A model generated the notes under the pieces. It did not search any database and was not told the origin of the DNA. It worked only from the letters and a program-made list of their open reading frames with translations. Below, in pieces: positions 7,819 to 17,220 of a DNA stretch of 64,000 bases. This DNA is from Actinopolymorpha singaporensis (GTDB lineage Bacteria; Actinomycetota; Actinomycetes; Propionibacteriales; Actinopolymorphaceae), in assembly GCF_900104745.1 (NCBI RefSeq), contig NZ_LT629732.1, positions 496,001-560,000 on the forward strand, given 5' to 3'. The position numbers and the translations under genes are program-made. Numbering within the stretch: position 1 is the stretch's first letter; each line of letters opens with the position of its first letter.

Positions 7819-9108
7819 ATGCCTCGGTTCGTCTCCATGGCCGCAGACCCCGGCCTGCTCGCCCTGCCGTGGAACACCCCGCTCGCGGAGTGGCCGCAGC
7901 ACCACCTCGTCGCCCTCCCCCGCGGCATCTCCCGCCACGTCGTGCGGTTCGTCCGCAACCGCGGTCAGGTGTACGCGCTGAAGGAGGCCGCCGAGCGGTT
8001 CGTCGTACGGGAGAACCGCCTGCTCCGCGACCTCGAACGCCTCGACGTCCCCTCCGTGGACTCCGTCGGCATCGTCCTGGACCGGGTCGACGCCGCGGGC
8101 GAGCCGATCGACCCGATCCTGATCACCCGGCACCTGTCGTTCTCCCTGCCCTACCGCGCGGTCTTCTCCCGTACGCTCCGCCCGGAAACCGTCGTACGCC
8201 TCGTCGACGCGCTCGCCGCCCTGCTCGTGCGGCTCCACCTGGCCGGCTTCTTCTGGGGCGACTGTTCGCTGTCCAACACGTTGTTCCGGCGGGACGCCGG
8301 CGCGTTCGCCGCGTACCTCGTCGACGCCGAGACCGGCGACCTGCACGACGAGCTCTCCCCCGGCCAGCGCGCCTACGACCTGGACCTCGCGCACACCAAC
8401 ATCTTCGGCGAGCTGATGGACCTGCAGGCCGGCGGCTACCTGTCGGAGGACCTCGAACTCCTCGAGCTCGCCGACACCGTGGTCGACCGCTACCAGCGGC
8501 TGTGGGCGGAGCTGACCGAGCCGGAGGAGTTCGACACCGGCGAGATGTACCGCCTGGAGCAACGCATCAAGCGCCTGAACGACCTCGGTTTCGACGTCGC
8601 CGAACTCGACATCCACACCGACTTCGACGGACGGCACATCCGCATCCAGCCGAAGGTCGTCGACGCCGGGCACCACTCCCGAAGGCTGCTCCGGCTCACC
8701 GGCCTGGACGTGGAGGAGAACCAGGCGCGCCGGCTGCTGAACGACCTCGACGCGTTCCGGGCCGCCACCGAGCAGCAGTACGAGGACGAGGAGATCGTCG
8801 CCCACCAGTGGCTCACCGAGGTGTTCGAACCGGTCCTGCACGAGGTCCCGGCCGAACTGCGCGGCAAGCTCGAACCCGCCGAGGTGTTCCACGAGGTCCT
8901 CGAACACCGGTGGTACCGCTCCGAGAACGCCCACCGGGAGCTGCCGCTGGTGGAGGCCGCCCGCTCCTACGTCGACACCGTCCTGCGGTCCCGCCCGGAC
9001 GAACGCGAGGCGCTCCCGCGCGGCGACGACACGCTCTCCGACCTGGAGCCGGTGCGCGACGACGACACCCTCACCGACCTGAAACCCTTACGGGACGGCG
9101 ATTCCTGA
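7819..9108 (+). CDS. DUF4032 domain protein, kinase-like fold
   Basis: Conserved actinobacterial protein of 429 residues whose biochemical function is not established. The region around HLAGFFWGDCSLSNTLF resembles the catalytic loop of lipopolysaccharide- and aminoglycoside-type kinases, and AYLVDAETGDL resembles the metal-binding Asp motif that follows it. The C-terminal half is the DUF4032 region. The last 25 residues carry an imperfect tandem repeat (DDTLSDLEPVR then DDTLTDLKPLR). The ATG at 7819 has no strong ribosome-binding site. No operon partner. A phosphotransferase activity is possible but unproven. Confidence 0.8.
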   Translation: MPRFVSMAADPGLLALPWNTPLAEWPQHHLVALPRGISRHVVRFVRNRGQVYALKEAAERFVVRENRLLRDLERLDVPSVDSVGIVLDRVDAAGEPIDPILITRHLSFSLPYRAVFSRTLRPETVVRLVDALAALLVRLHLAGFFWGDCSLSNTLFRRDAGAFAAYLVDAETGDLHDELSPGQRAYDLDLAHTNIFGELMDLQAGGYLSEDLELLELADTVVDRYQRLWAELTEPEEFDTGEMYRLEQRIKRLNDLGFDVAELDIHTDFDGRHIRIQPKVVDAGHHSRRLLRLTGLDVEENQARRLLNDLDAFRAATEQQYEDEEIVAHQWLTEVFEPVLHEVPAELRGKLEPAEVFHEVLEHRWYRSENAHRELPLVEAARSYVDTVLRSRPDEREALPRGDDTLSDLEPVRDDDTLTDLKPLRDGDS

Positions 9109-9494
9109 CAGCTGTTGTCAACTGAGTCTTGACAAGGCAGGCCGCTAGCGACTGCTGTCGCTCGCGATCCGTCCGCCCGTCGGGGGAAGCTGCGTCCCCG
9201 CCCCACCGGGCGCCACCGGCCCACCCTGCCGCCACCAGCTGGTCTGCCGCGGCGCACCCTGCCAGCCCCGGACGACCCCTAAGCCCCGGCGGCCTACCTC
9301 GCCGGCACCGGGGGAGGTCCCGCACCGGACCTGTCCGGTAGGACGGAAACAACGCCGGATCGGCGCGGCCTACCGAAGCCGGCAACTGACGGGGCGGACA
9401 GCGGTGCCGATGGTTACCCACCGCCGACGGTTGCCGGCAGGTCCTCACCGGCCGGTGGTTGCCGACACCCTGAAATCCCAACCAGGATTTGGGC
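9109..9494. other. Convergent intergenic region with a 7-N7-7 palindrome
   Basis: No gene is seen between the convergent DUF4032 and acyl-CoA dehydrogenase genes. Just after the first stop is a perfect inverted repeat, TTGTCAA-N7-TTGACAA, at 9115-9135. Near the other end, AAATCC/GGATTT at 9473-9490 forms a weak hairpin that might help end the dehydrogenase transcript. Confidence 0.5.
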
Positions 9495-10661
9495 TTACGC
9501 CGACAATGCCCGGCCGATGACGAGCCGCTGGATCTGGTTGGTGCCCTCGAAGATCTGCAGCACCTTCGCCTCCCGCATGTAGCGCTCCACCGGGAAGTCC
9601 CGGGTGTAGCCGTAACCCCCGAGCACCTGCACCGCGTCCGTCGTCACCTTCATCGCCGTGTCGGTGGCGGTGAGCTTGGCAACGGCCGCCTCGGTGGAGT
9701 ACGCCATGCCGCGGTCGCGCCGTCTCGCCGCGTCCAGGTAGGTCGCACGGGCGCTCTGCACGCCGGCGGCCATGTCGGCGAGCAGGAACGACAGCCCCTG
9801 GAAACCGATGACCGGCTGACCGAACTGCGAGCGTTCCTTGGCGTACGCGACGGCGGTGTCAAGCGCTGCTTGCGCGAGCCCGACCGCGCACGCCGCGATG
9901 CCGAGGCGACCGGAATCCAAAGCGGACAAGGCGATTCGCAGGCCCTCACCCTCCGCGCCGATCAACCGGTCGGCGTCGACACGTACGTCGTCCCAGTGCA
10001 CCTGGCAGGTCGTGGACGCCGTCATGCCCATCTTGTGCTCGGGCGCGGCGTACGAAAGTCCGGGCGTGGACGCGTCCACCAGGAAGCAACTGATCCCCCG
10101 GGTGCGGTCGGGGGAAGTACGGGCGAACAACGTGTAGAAGTCGGCCTCGCCGCCGTGGGTGATCCAGGCCTTCGTGCCGTTCACGACGTACGGGCCGGCG
10201 GGGTCCGCGTCGGCGCCCTCCCCGTCGCGCACCGCCCGCGTGGTCATCCCGGCCACGTCCGAACCCGCCTGCGGTTCCGACAGGCAGTACGCACCCAGCA
10301 GGTCACCGGACAGCAGTGTCCCCAGCCAGCGTTCACGCTGTGCGTCGGTGCCGAAGGCCGCCAGCGGATGGCAGGTCAGCGACTGCACGGAGGCGCCGAC
10401 GCCGACGCTCAGCCAGGCGTACGCCAGCTCCTCCAGCACCTGCAGGTAGACCTCGAACGGCTGGCCGCCCCCGCCGTACTCCTCCGGGTAGGGCAGCGAC
10501 AGCAGGCCGGCCCGGCCGAGCAGCCGGAACGTCTCCCGCGGGAAGGTGCTCGTCTCCTCCGCCTCGGCCGCCCGGGGCGCGAGCTGCTCCGCGGCGATCT
10601 CCCGGGTCAGGTCGAGGAGGTCGTGCGCCTCTGGCGTGGGAAGCAGGCGTTCGACCGGCAT
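9495..10661 (-). CDS. Acyl-CoA dehydrogenase
   Basis: FAD enzyme that introduces the alpha-beta double bond into acyl-CoA during fatty-acid or branched-chain degradation. The 388-residue length is standard. Visible signatures are YCLSEPQAGSDVAGM (FAD-binding), the second motif with QVLGGYGYTRDFPVERYMRE, and FEGTNQIQRLVIGR, which contains the Glu used as catalytic base in short-chain members. The ATG at 10661 is preceded by GAGGAGGA. There is no neighbouring beta-oxidation operon, so substrate chain length and pathway cannot be fixed. Confidence 0.93.
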   Translation of the reverse strand: MPVERLLPTPEAHDLLDLTREIAAEQLAPRAAEAEETSTFPRETFRLLGRAGLLSLPYPEEYGGGGQPFEVYLQVLEELAYAWLSVGVGASVQSLTCHPLAAFGTDAQRERWLGTLLSGDLLGAYCLSEPQAGSDVAGMTTRAVRDGEGADADPAGPYVVNGTKAWITHGGEADFYTLFARTSPDRTRGISCFLVDASTPGLSYAAPEHKMGMTASTTCQVHWDDVRVDADRLIGAEGEGLRIALSALDSGRLGIAACAVGLAQAALDTAVAYAKERSQFGQPVIGFQGLSFLLADMAAGVQSARATYLDAARRRDRGMAYSTEAAVAKLTATDTAMKVTTDAVQVLGGYGYTRDFPVERYMREAKVLQIFEGTNQIQRLVIGRALSA

Positions 10662-10735
10662 GGCGGGTCCTCCTCGACGTTGGGAAGGCGTCCGTACGGC
10701 CGGACTCTTACCGACGCGGCCTCACGCGTACTCTG

Positions 10736-11797
10736 TCACGCGTCTTGCGGAGTGAGACGGGCGGACCTGATCCCGCGGCGCCGCCACGTGTAGGTCACGG
10801 TGACTCCCTCACCGTCGGTCACCGCGGCCGGGTAGGAGAACTCCCGGTCCTCGACGTTGCGGTCCGCATCCCCGTCTCGGGCCGGCTCGTCGTCCAGCGT
10901 CGCCCAGTGCCGCCAGCTGTGGCCGTTGTCGGCGGAGATCGCCGCGGTGAGCGGCGTCCGCACGCCCCACGACCTGCCGACCGGGTTGTGGACGCAGACC
11001 AGCCGGCCGTCGGGGAGCGGGGCGAGGTCGATCCCGCTGTTGTTGTTCGGCAGGGACGTCGGCACCGCCGTGCTCCAGGTCCGGCCGCCGTCGGCGGAGT
11101 CGCTGCGGCACACCCACCCGCAGCTGCTGCGCACCAGCATGTGCACCTGGCCGGGCGCGGACTCCCAGACTGTGGGCTGGATGATCCCCTTGCCGGGGAA
11201 CGTCGCGTGGTCCACCGGTACGAAGTCGCTGCGCTGCCAGGTACGCCCCCGGTCGTACGACAGGTCGGCGAACGCGTCCCAGGTGTCCGGGCGTTCGACG
11301 GACGCCGGCGCGAGCCAGCCTCCGTCGGCGAGCACGATCGGTTTGTTCTTCACCGGGCCGCGCCCGCCCTCGTCGCCGGGCACGAGCTCGCGGGGCGCCG
11401 ACCAGGTGCGGCCGCCGTCACCGGACACGATCACCCGGGTGCGCCACGAGGGAATCTGCCGGCCCACCTTGTAGAACAGCCAGACCTCACCGGCCGCGTC
11501 ACTGCCGGGAGGCACGAACAGCACGGGGTTCCAGTGCGGCAGGCCGTCCTCGTCGGCCACCCGCGCCGGGCGGGACCAGCCGTCGGGCGTACGCCGGGAC
11601 AGCCAGATCGCCACGTCGCCGGCACCCTCGCGGCTCCCGCCGAACCACGCCGCCAGCGGTCCGCCCGGGAGGGGCAGCACCGTCGACGCATGACAGGCCG
11701 CGAACCGCGGGTCGTCGCGGACCACGAACTCCAGCTCCACCCGCGCCGGGGACGCGGGGGACCCGGACTCCGCCGGGGACGCGGACGCCGCGCTCAC
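10736..11797 (-). CDS. Sialidase-fold (BNR/Asp-box) exoglycosidase
   Basis: Predicted six-bladed beta-propeller hydrolase of the sialidase superfamily, 353 residues, without a signal peptide. Four Asp-box motifs are visible (SGDGGRTWSAP, SYDRGRTWQ, SADGGRTWS and SADNGHSWR). The N-terminus contains a substrate-site-like region around CHASTVLPLPGGPLAAWFGG, and the C-terminus FSYPAAVTDGEGVTVTYTWRR is typical of the plant and actinobacterial BNR-4 type. The GTG at 11797 overlaps the rlmB stop by 4 bases, so translation is probably coupled. Sialic acid as true substrate is uncertain; related proteins act on other sugars. Confidence 0.8.
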   Translation of the reverse strand: MSAASASPAESGSPASPARVELEFVVRDDPRFAACHASTVLPLPGGPLAAWFGGSREGAGDVAIWLSRRTPDGWSRPARVADEDGLPHWNPVLFVPPGSDAAGEVWLFYKVGRQIPSWRTRVIVSGDGGRTWSAPRELVPGDEGGRGPVKNKPIVLADGGWLAPASVERPDTWDAFADLSYDRGRTWQRSDFVPVDHATFPGKGIIQPTVWESAPGQVHMLVRSSCGWVCRSDSADGGRTWSTAVPTSLPNNNSGIDLAPLPDGRLVCVHNPVGRSWGVRTPLTAAISADNGHSWRHWATLDDEPARDGDADRNVEDREFSYPAAVTDGEGVTVTYTWRRRGIRSARLTPQDA

Positions 11798-12789
11798 TCG
11801 GCAGCCGCGGACCTGGCTCGCTGCTGGGCCACCTCGTACAACGCGATGCCGGCGGCGACCCCGGCGTTCAGCGACTCCGTACCCGAGTGCATCGGGATCC
11901 GCGCCAGGTCGTCGGCGGTCTCGCGGACCAGCCGGGACAGCCCCTTGCCCTCCGAGCCCGCGACCAGCACCACCGGGCCGTCGAGGTCGGCCACCTCGGC
12001 GAGGTCGCCCTCGCCCTCCGCGGCCAGCCCCACGATGCGCAGCCCGGCCTTCTGGTACGCCTTCAGCGTGCGGTTGAGGTTGACCGCCCGGGCCACCGGC
12101 ACCCGCACCGCCGCTCCGGCCGAGGTCTTCCACGCGGCCGCGGTCATCGCGGCGGACCGGCGCTCGGGGACCACCACTCCGTGCGCGCCGAACGCCGCCG
12201 CCGAGCGGACCACCGCGCCCAGGTTGCGCGGGTCGGTGACGCCGTCGAGCGCCACGAGCAGCGGCGGCTCACCGCTGTCGATGGCGTCCTGGAGCAGCTG
12301 GTCGGGGTCGGCGTACTCGTAGGGCGGCACCTGCACCGCCACGCCCTGGTGGACGGCCCCACTGGTGAGCCGGTCCAGCTCCAGCCGGGTGACCTCCAGC
12401 AGCGGGACGCCGTTCTCGGCGGCCAGCCGAAGGATCTCGCGTACCCGGTCGTCGCGGTCGATCCGCTCCGCCATCTGGACCGTCTTCACCGGTACGCCGG
12501 ATCGCAGGGTCTCCACGACGGGGTTGCGGCCGACGATCCACTCCGGCCGGTCACCGGCGCGGCCGCCCGCGCCTGCCCGGCCGGACCCGCCGCGCCGGGC
12601 ATCCGCCGAGGCGGCCGCCCGCTTCTGGGCCTGCACCCGCCTGTGAGCCTTGTGGTAGGGCCGGTCCTCCGCCCGTGGCGTCGGCCCCTTGCCCTCCAGG
12701 CCGCGGCGGACCCGCCCGCCCGAGCCCGCCGTCGGGTTGCCCGAGGACCGCTGCCGGATCGCACCCCGACGCTTGCTGTTGCCGGCCAC
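11794..12789 (-). CDS. rlmB: 23S rRNA (guanosine-2'-O)-methyltransferase RlmB
   Basis: SpoU-family enzyme that methylates the ribose of G2251 in the peptidyl-transferase loop of 23S rRNA. It has a basic N-terminal extension (about residues 1-85), the substrate-binding domain (EWIVGRNPVVETL), and the knotted SAM domain with NLGAVVRSAAAFGAHGV, AGSEGKGLS and HSGTESLNAGVAAGIALYE. I chose the GTG at 12789 because GGAGG sits 5 bases upstream; a GTG at 12801 adds four residues. It is followed with a 4-base overlap by the sialidase gene and preceded by cysS, an order shared with mycobacteria. Confidence 0.93.
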   Translation of the reverse strand: MAGNSKRRGAIRQRSSGNPTAGSGGRVRRGLEGKGPTPRAEDRPYHKAHRRVQAQKRAAASADARRGGSGRAGAGGRAGDRPEWIVGRNPVVETLRSGVPVKTVQMAERIDRDDRVREILRLAAENGVPLLEVTRLELDRLTSGAVHQGVAVQVPPYEYADPDQLLQDAIDSGEPPLLVALDGVTDPRNLGAVVRSAAAFGAHGVVVPERRSAAMTAAAWKTSAGAAVRVPVARAVNLNRTLKAYQKAGLRIVGLAAEGEGDLAEVADLDGPVVLVAGSEGKGLSRLVRETADDLARIPMHSGTESLNAGVAAGIALYEVAQQRARSAAAE

Positions 12790-12853
12790 GCCAGCCTCCA
12801 CCCACTCGATGTCGTACGTCGATCAGCCGGGTCGCGCCCTCGGCCGGCCTCGG

Positions 12854-14278
12854 TCAGCTCCGGCCGGCGACGTCCCACCGGGCACCGTGCGGAGTGTCGG
12901 TGACCTCCACGCCGGCGTCCCTGAGTTGGTCCCGCACCGCGTCGGCCGCCGCCCAGTCCCGCCGGGCCCGCGCTTCCTCGCGCTGGACCAGCAATGCTCG
13001 CACCAGCGTGTCTGCCACCGCGCGGAGGGCGTCGTCCTGTCCGGCCGTACGCCGCCAGCGCGGGTCCATCGGATCCAGGCCGAGCACCGAAAGCATCGAC
13101 CTCACCTCGAGCAGTCGCGCCCGGACGGTCGCCTTGTCGTCGGCGGCCAGGGCGGTGTTGCCGTCCCTGACGGCCGCGTGCACCACCGCGAGCGCCTGGG
13201 GGACGCCCAGGTCGTCGTCCATCGCCTGGACGAACGCCTCCGGCAGGGTCGACGTCCAGCCTTCCCCGTCGGCGTCCCCGCCCTCCCCGACGAACTCCAC
13301 CGCTCGCTCGACGAAGCCCTCCAGTCGTTGGTACGCCGCGGCCGCCTCGTGCAGCGCCTCCTCGGAGTACTCGATCATCGAGCGGTAGTGCGGCGAGGCG
13401 AGGTAGTAACGCAGCTCGACCGGGCGGACGTCGCGGCGGACGACCTCCTGAACCAGCAGGGAGTTGCCGAGCGACTTGCTCATCTTCTCCCCGGACATCG
13501 TGACCCAGGCGTTGTGCAGCCAGTAGCGCGCGAACGGGTCGCCGGCCGCCAGCGACTGGGCGCGTTCGTTCTCGTGGTGCGGGAACACCAGGTCGATACC
13601 GCCGCCGTGGACGTCGAACTCCCGGCCGAGATACTTCGTCGACATCGCGGAGCACTCGATGTGCCAGCCCGGCCGGCCCGGACCCCACGGCGTGTCCCAG
13701 CTCGGCTCACCTGGCTTGGCCCGCTTCCACAACGCGAAGTCGCGCGGGTCGCGCTTGGCCTCGGCGTTCTCGGTGTCGCCGGCCGACTGGACCTCATCGA
13801 CCCGCTGACCGGACAGGGCGCCGTAGTCGGCGAACGACCGTACGTCGAACAGCACGTCGCCGCCGCTGGCGTAGGCGTGGCCGGCCTCGATCAGCCGGCC
13901 GATCAGCGCGACGATCTCGGGGATGTGCCCGGTCGCGCGCGGCTCGAGCGTCGCCGGGAGGCAGCCGAGCAGGTCGTACGCCGCGGAGAACGCCCGCTCG
14001 TTGCGGTAGGCCAGCTCCCACCAGGGCACCTGTTCCGCCTGGGACTTCGCGATCACCTTGTCCTCGACGTCGGTGACGTTGCGGACGTAGACGACCTCGT
14101 TGCCCTGGCGCAGCAGCCAGCGGCGGAGCAGGTCGAAGTTGACGGCGAACCGCACGTGTCCGATGTGCGGGGGGCTCTGCACGGTGGCGCCACAGACGTA
14201 CATCGTGACCTTGCCGGGCTGGAGCGGCTCGAAGTCACGGATCGCACGCGCGCGCGTGTCGTACAGGCGCAAGTTCAT
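12854..14278 (-). CDS. cysS: Cysteinyl-tRNA synthetase
   Basis: Charges tRNA-Cys. 474 residues of a class I synthetase. Visible are the zinc ligand in MYVCGATVQ, the HIGH motif in [12 protein letters not shown], further zinc ligands in WHIECSAMS and FPHHENE, and the KMSKS loop ([11 protein letters not shown]). The C-terminal DALR-like and anticodon-binding regions are complete. It is the full synthetase and not the mycothiol-ligase paralogue MshC, which is shorter. Located between rlmB and ispF as in other actinobacteria; the 82-base gap before ispF leaves the operon boundary open. Confidence 0.96.
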   Translation of the reverse strand: MNLRLYDTRARAIRDFEPLQPGKVTMYVCGATVQSPPHIGHVRFAVNFDLLRRWLLRQGNEVVYVRNVTDVEDKVIAKSQAEQVPWWELAYRNERAFSAAYDLLGCLPATLEPRATGHIPEIVALIGRLIEAGHAYASGGDVLFDVRSFADYGALSGQRVDEVQSAGDTENAEAKRDPRDFALWKRAKPGEPSWDTPWGPGRPGWHIECSAMSTKYLGREFDVHGGGIDLVFPHHENERAQSLAAGDPFARYWLHNAWVTMSGEKMSKSLGNSLLVQEVVRRDVRPVELRYYLASPHYRSMIEYSEEALHEAAAAYQRLEGFVERAVEFVGEGGDADGEGWTSTLPEAFVQAMDDDLGVPQALAVVHAAVRDGNTALAADDKATVRARLLEVRSMLSVLGLDPMDPRWRRTAGQDDALRAVADTLVRALLVQREEARARRDWAAADAVRDQLRDAGVEVTDTPHGARWDVAGRS

Positions 14279-14360
14279 TGACTCAGCGTACCGAGGACCC
14301 GACAGCGGCCGGCCTCCCGGCGATCCTGGCCACCGATTCGGCGATTCGCCCGAAATTCCC

Positions 14361-14858
14361 TCAGGCGGGTACGACCAGAGCGGTGGCGAACGCCGCCAGC
14401 CCCTCGCCGCGGCCGGTGAACCCGAGCCCGTCGGTCGTCTTCGCGGCCACGCTCACCGGCGCGCCACACGCCTCGCTCAGCACGCCCTCGGCCTCGGCGC
14501 GGCGCGCGGCCATCCGGGGCCGGACACCGACCACCTGCACCGAGACGTTCCCGATCCGCCACCCCGCCGATCGGACCCGACCGGCCATCTCGGTCAGCAG
14601 CGCGACGCCGGAGGCGCCGGCCCACACCGGGTCCGAGGTGCCGATCTGGGCACCGAGGTCGCCCAGCCCCGCGGCGGTCAGGATCGCGTCGCAGCAGGCG
14701 TGCGCGGCCACGTCCCCGTCGGAGTGACCGGACAGCCCGACGCTCTCCTGCGGCCAGTGCAGGCCGGCGACCCACATCGGCCGACCGGGCGCGAACGGGT
14801 GGACGTCGACCCCGACGCCCACGCGGGGAAGCCCGTCAGCAGGAGAGTCAGCGGGCAC
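14361..14858 (-). CDS. ispF: 2-C-methyl-D-erythritol 2,4-cyclodiphosphate synthase
   Basis: Fifth step of the MEP isoprenoid pathway: forms the cyclodiphosphate with release of CMP. 165 residues. Metal and active-site residues are visible in [10 protein letters not shown] (Asp and His), LSGHSDGDV (His), and the C-terminal [13 protein letters not shown]. The ATG at 14858 overlaps the end of ispD by 11 bases, so the two are translationally coupled and probably work together. Confidence 0.96.
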   Translation of the reverse strand: MPADSPADGLPRVGVGVDVHPFAPGRPMWVAGLHWPQESVGLSGHSDGDVAAHACCDAILTAAGLGDLGAQIGTSDPVWAGASGVALLTEMAGRVRSAGWRIGNVSVQVVGVRPRMAARRAEAEGVLSEACGAPVSVAAKTTDGLGFTGRGEGLAAFATALVVPA

Positions 14859-15576
14859 CGGCTGCCCTCCGCCGCGTCAGCAGTGCCTCCGCGGTCAGCA
14901 GGTCCAGCGGCCTGGTCACCTTGAACGCCTCCTCCGAACCGGGAACGGCCACCACCGGGACGCCCTGGCGTTCGACCATGCCGGCGTCGTCGGTGACCGG
15001 CGGCACCTCCGGAAGTCCGCCGGCGGCCAGGGCCTGCTGGAACGCCGCGTGCGCGGCCGCCAGTACGCCCCGCCGGAACCCCTGCGGAGTCTGCACCGCA
15101 CGCAGCGAGGACCGGTCCAGGGTGCGGACCACCTGGTCGTCGGCGACCACCTTCACGGTGTCCGCGAGTGGGACGACCGGCACGCAGGCGGCGGCACCGC
15201 GGCGGATCGTCGCGGCCACCGCGTCGACGAGTTCCGGCGGCGCCAGTGGCCGGGCCGCGTCGTGGACCAGCACGACGTCGACGTCCTCGGGCAGGCTGAC
15301 CAGCGCGCGGGCCACGGACTGCTGCCGGTCGAGGCCACCGGCGACGACGAGGACCTCACCGATCCACTCGTAGTCGGCCAGCAGGCGTTCGACGGCGGCG
15401 GGGTCGTCGGGTGGTGCGGCCACCACCACGAGGTCGACCGAACGGGCGCGGTCCACCGCCCTGACCGCGTGCACGAGCAGCGGCGCACCGCCCAGCTCGC
15501 GGAGCGCCTTCGGCACGCCCGGGCCCAGGCGTTCGCCGCGGCCGGCGGCCGGAATGATCGCTGCGGTTCTCATCAC
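14848..15576 (-). CDS. ispD: 2-C-methyl-D-erythritol 4-phosphate cytidylyltransferase
   Basis: Third step of the MEP pathway, transferring CMP from CTP to methylerythritol phosphate. 242 residues of nucleotidyltransferase fold. Key features are the CTP-binding [12 protein letters not shown], the [10 protein letters not shown] metal-site segment, QTPQGFRR, and the [11 protein letters not shown] region. Two adjacent ATG codons (15576 and 15573) leave the start ambiguous by one residue. A terminator lies between it and carD, so ispD-ispF likely has a separate promoter or depends on read-through. Confidence 0.96.
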   Translation of the reverse strand: MMRTAAIIPAAGRGERLGPGVPKALRELGGAPLLVHAVRAVDRARSVDLVVVAAPPDDPAAVERLLADYEWIGEVLVVAGGLDRQQSVARALVSLPEDVDVVLVHDAARPLAPPELVDAVAATIRRGAAACVPVVPLADTVKVVADDQVVRTLDRSSLRAVQTPQGFRRGVLAAAHAAFQQALAAGGLPEVPPVTDDAGMVERQGVPVVAVPGSEEAFKVTRPLDLLTAEALLTRRRAAGAR

Positions 15577-15624
15577 TTCTGTGAGGTCGTACAGGTCGTA
15601 CGGAAGGAGTGCGGGCGCAGGAGA

Positions 15625-15658
15625 AGCCTCGACCCCGGCGTCAGCCGGGGTCGAGGCT
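15625..15658 (-). terminator. Strong terminator after carD
   Basis: A perfect 15-bp stem (AGCCTCGACCCCGGC with its complement) and a 4-base loop lie 11 bases downstream of the carD stop, before ispD. No clear T-run follows. It likely limits carD transcription into ispD-ispF. Confidence 0.8.
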
Positions 15659-15669
15659 CGCGCACGTCG

Positions 15670-16155
15670 TCAGGAAGCGAGCACCTCGTCGAGGAGGGCT
15701 TCGGCCTTGTCCTCGTTGGTGTTCTCCGCCAGCGCCAACTCGGAGACGAGTATCTGCCGAGCCTTCGCCAGCATCCGCTTCTCACCTGCGGAAAGCCCGC
15801 GGTCCCGCTCACGGCGCCACAGGTCGCGAACGACCTCCGCCACCTTGATCACGTCACCGGAGGCGAGCTTCTCGAGGTTGGCCTTGTAGCGCCGCGACCA
15901 GTTGGTCGGCTCCTCCGTGTGTGGAGCACGGAGAACCTCGAAGACCTTCTCCAGACCTTCCTGACCCACTACGTCGCGGACGCCGACCAGGTCGACGTTG
16001 TCCGCCGGGACCCGGACAACGAGATCGCTTTGTGCCACGATCCGCAGGACGAGGTAGGTCTTGTCCACGCCCTTGATCTTGCGTGTCTCGATGTCATCGA
16101 TGACGGCAGCCCCATGATGGGGGTACACCACTGTCTCGCCGACCTTGAAAGTCAT
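15670..16155 (-). CDS. carD: CarD-family RNA polymerase-binding regulator
   Basis: Stabilises RNA polymerase open complexes and tunes rRNA and housekeeping transcription; essential in mycobacteria. 161 residues: an N-terminal beta domain that binds the polymerase beta lobe ([21 protein letters not shown]), then a helical DNA-binding domain with the conserved Trp region [13 protein letters not shown] and [22 protein letters not shown] precedes the start. In mycobacteria an lpqE homologue lies directly beside carD; here a PhyH/AraC pair separates them. Confidence 0.96.
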   Translation of the reverse strand: MTFKVGETVVYPHHGAAVIDDIETRKIKGVDKTYLVLRIVAQSDLVVRVPADNVDLVGVRDVVGQEGLEKVFEVLRAPHTEEPTNWSRRYKANLEKLASGDVIKVAEVVRDLWRRERDRGLSAGEKRMLAKARQILVSELALAENTNEDKAEALLDEVLAS

Positions 16156-16300
16156 ATGTCAGGTACCCCTTCCTCGGTGACAAGGGTAACACGGGGCGAT
16201 CCTGACACCCTCGACGTTTCCGCAGGTCAGCGCGGGGATGGGGGGTTGACAAGCGGCGTTGCGGCATGCTCGGGCAGGTGAAAGGGCCTGCAAGGAGCGG

Positions 16301-17086
16301 CTACGACCAGGCTTCACAGCCCCGGAACGGCAGGTGTTCTCCCTCGACGTACACGGGCTTCGGCTGGTACGGATTGACGCCCGGAGCACCGCGCAGATGG
16401 AACGCGCTCGGCCACGGCAGCTCGTCGGAGACGATGCGAGTCGTTGTCGGAATGTAGCGGATCGTGAGACCGCATCTGCGTTGTGGCGAGGTGTTCGCGT
16501 TGCTCCCGTGCACGATGTGCGGGTGGTGGACCTCCACGTCGCCGGGCCGCAGCACCATGTCGACCGCCTGGTTCTCGTCCACGTCGACCGCGATCTCCTT
16601 GCCGAGAACGCTTTCCACGTCGGTGTTGTCGCGCATCCCCGCGACGTCCCACTTGTGCGAACCCGGTACCAGCCGTACGCATCCGTTCTCCGGGGTGGAC
16701 GGGTCGACCGCCAGCCACAGGGTGACCACCTTCATCGGCTCCAGCGGCCAGAACGCGCCGTCCTGGTGCCACAGCACGGGCTGGCCGGAGAAGGGCGGCT
16801 TGCAGATGTAGTGGGACGCGAACAACGCGACGTCCGGTCCGACGAACATCTGGGCGATGTCGACCAACCGGTCGTCGCTGATCAGCCGGACCCAGAACGG
16901 GTCGTCGCGCATCAGAACGTGCCCCAACTGCTCGGGCCGCAGCTCCGGGTGCCGGGCCTGCAGCCACTCGACGTGGGCGTTCACTTCCTTGATCAGGTCG
17001 GCGTCGATGACGTCACGGAAGATCACGTAGCCGTCGGTGTCGTAGCGTTCGCGTGCGTCGCGTTCGTCCAGTACTTCTGCGGTCAT
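16301..17086 (-). CDS. Phytanoyl-CoA dioxygenase (PhyH) family oxygenase
   Basis: Fe(II)/2-oxoglutarate-dependent hydroxylase of 261 residues. The iron ligands are visible as HxD in LWHQDGAFWPL and the distal His in the HHPHIVHGS region; an Arg in RCGLTIRYIP is placed to bind 2-oxoglutarate. ATG at 17086 with GGGGACGAG upstream; longer frames to 17467 add low-complexity residues. It is divergent from an AraC regulator at 17221, which probably controls it. Family members hydroxylate very different small molecules, so the substrate is unknown. Confidence 0.88.
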   Translation of the reverse strand: MTAEVLDERDARERYDTDGYVIFRDVIDADLIKEVNAHVEWLQARHPELRPEQLGHVLMRDDPFWVRLISDDRLVDIAQMFVGPDVALFASHYICKPPFSGQPVLWHQDGAFWPLEPMKVVTLWLAVDPSTPENGCVRLVPGSHKWDVAGMRDNTDVESVLGKEIAVDVDENQAVDMVLRPGDVEVHHPHIVHGSNANTSPQRRCGLTIRYIPTTTRIVSDELPWPSAFHLRGAPGVNPYQPKPVYVEGEHLPFRGCEAWS

Positions 17087-17220
17087 CGGGCTCGTCCCCT
17101 TCGTCGGCGATTCCTGCTCGGGCGTCCTGCTCGTGGCCTGCTCCTTGCCTGCTCCCATGGTCGGAGCCGGTGCCGGTCGCGCGATAGCACTGCCGATGCG
17201 GGAATGTGTACTTTTCTGAC

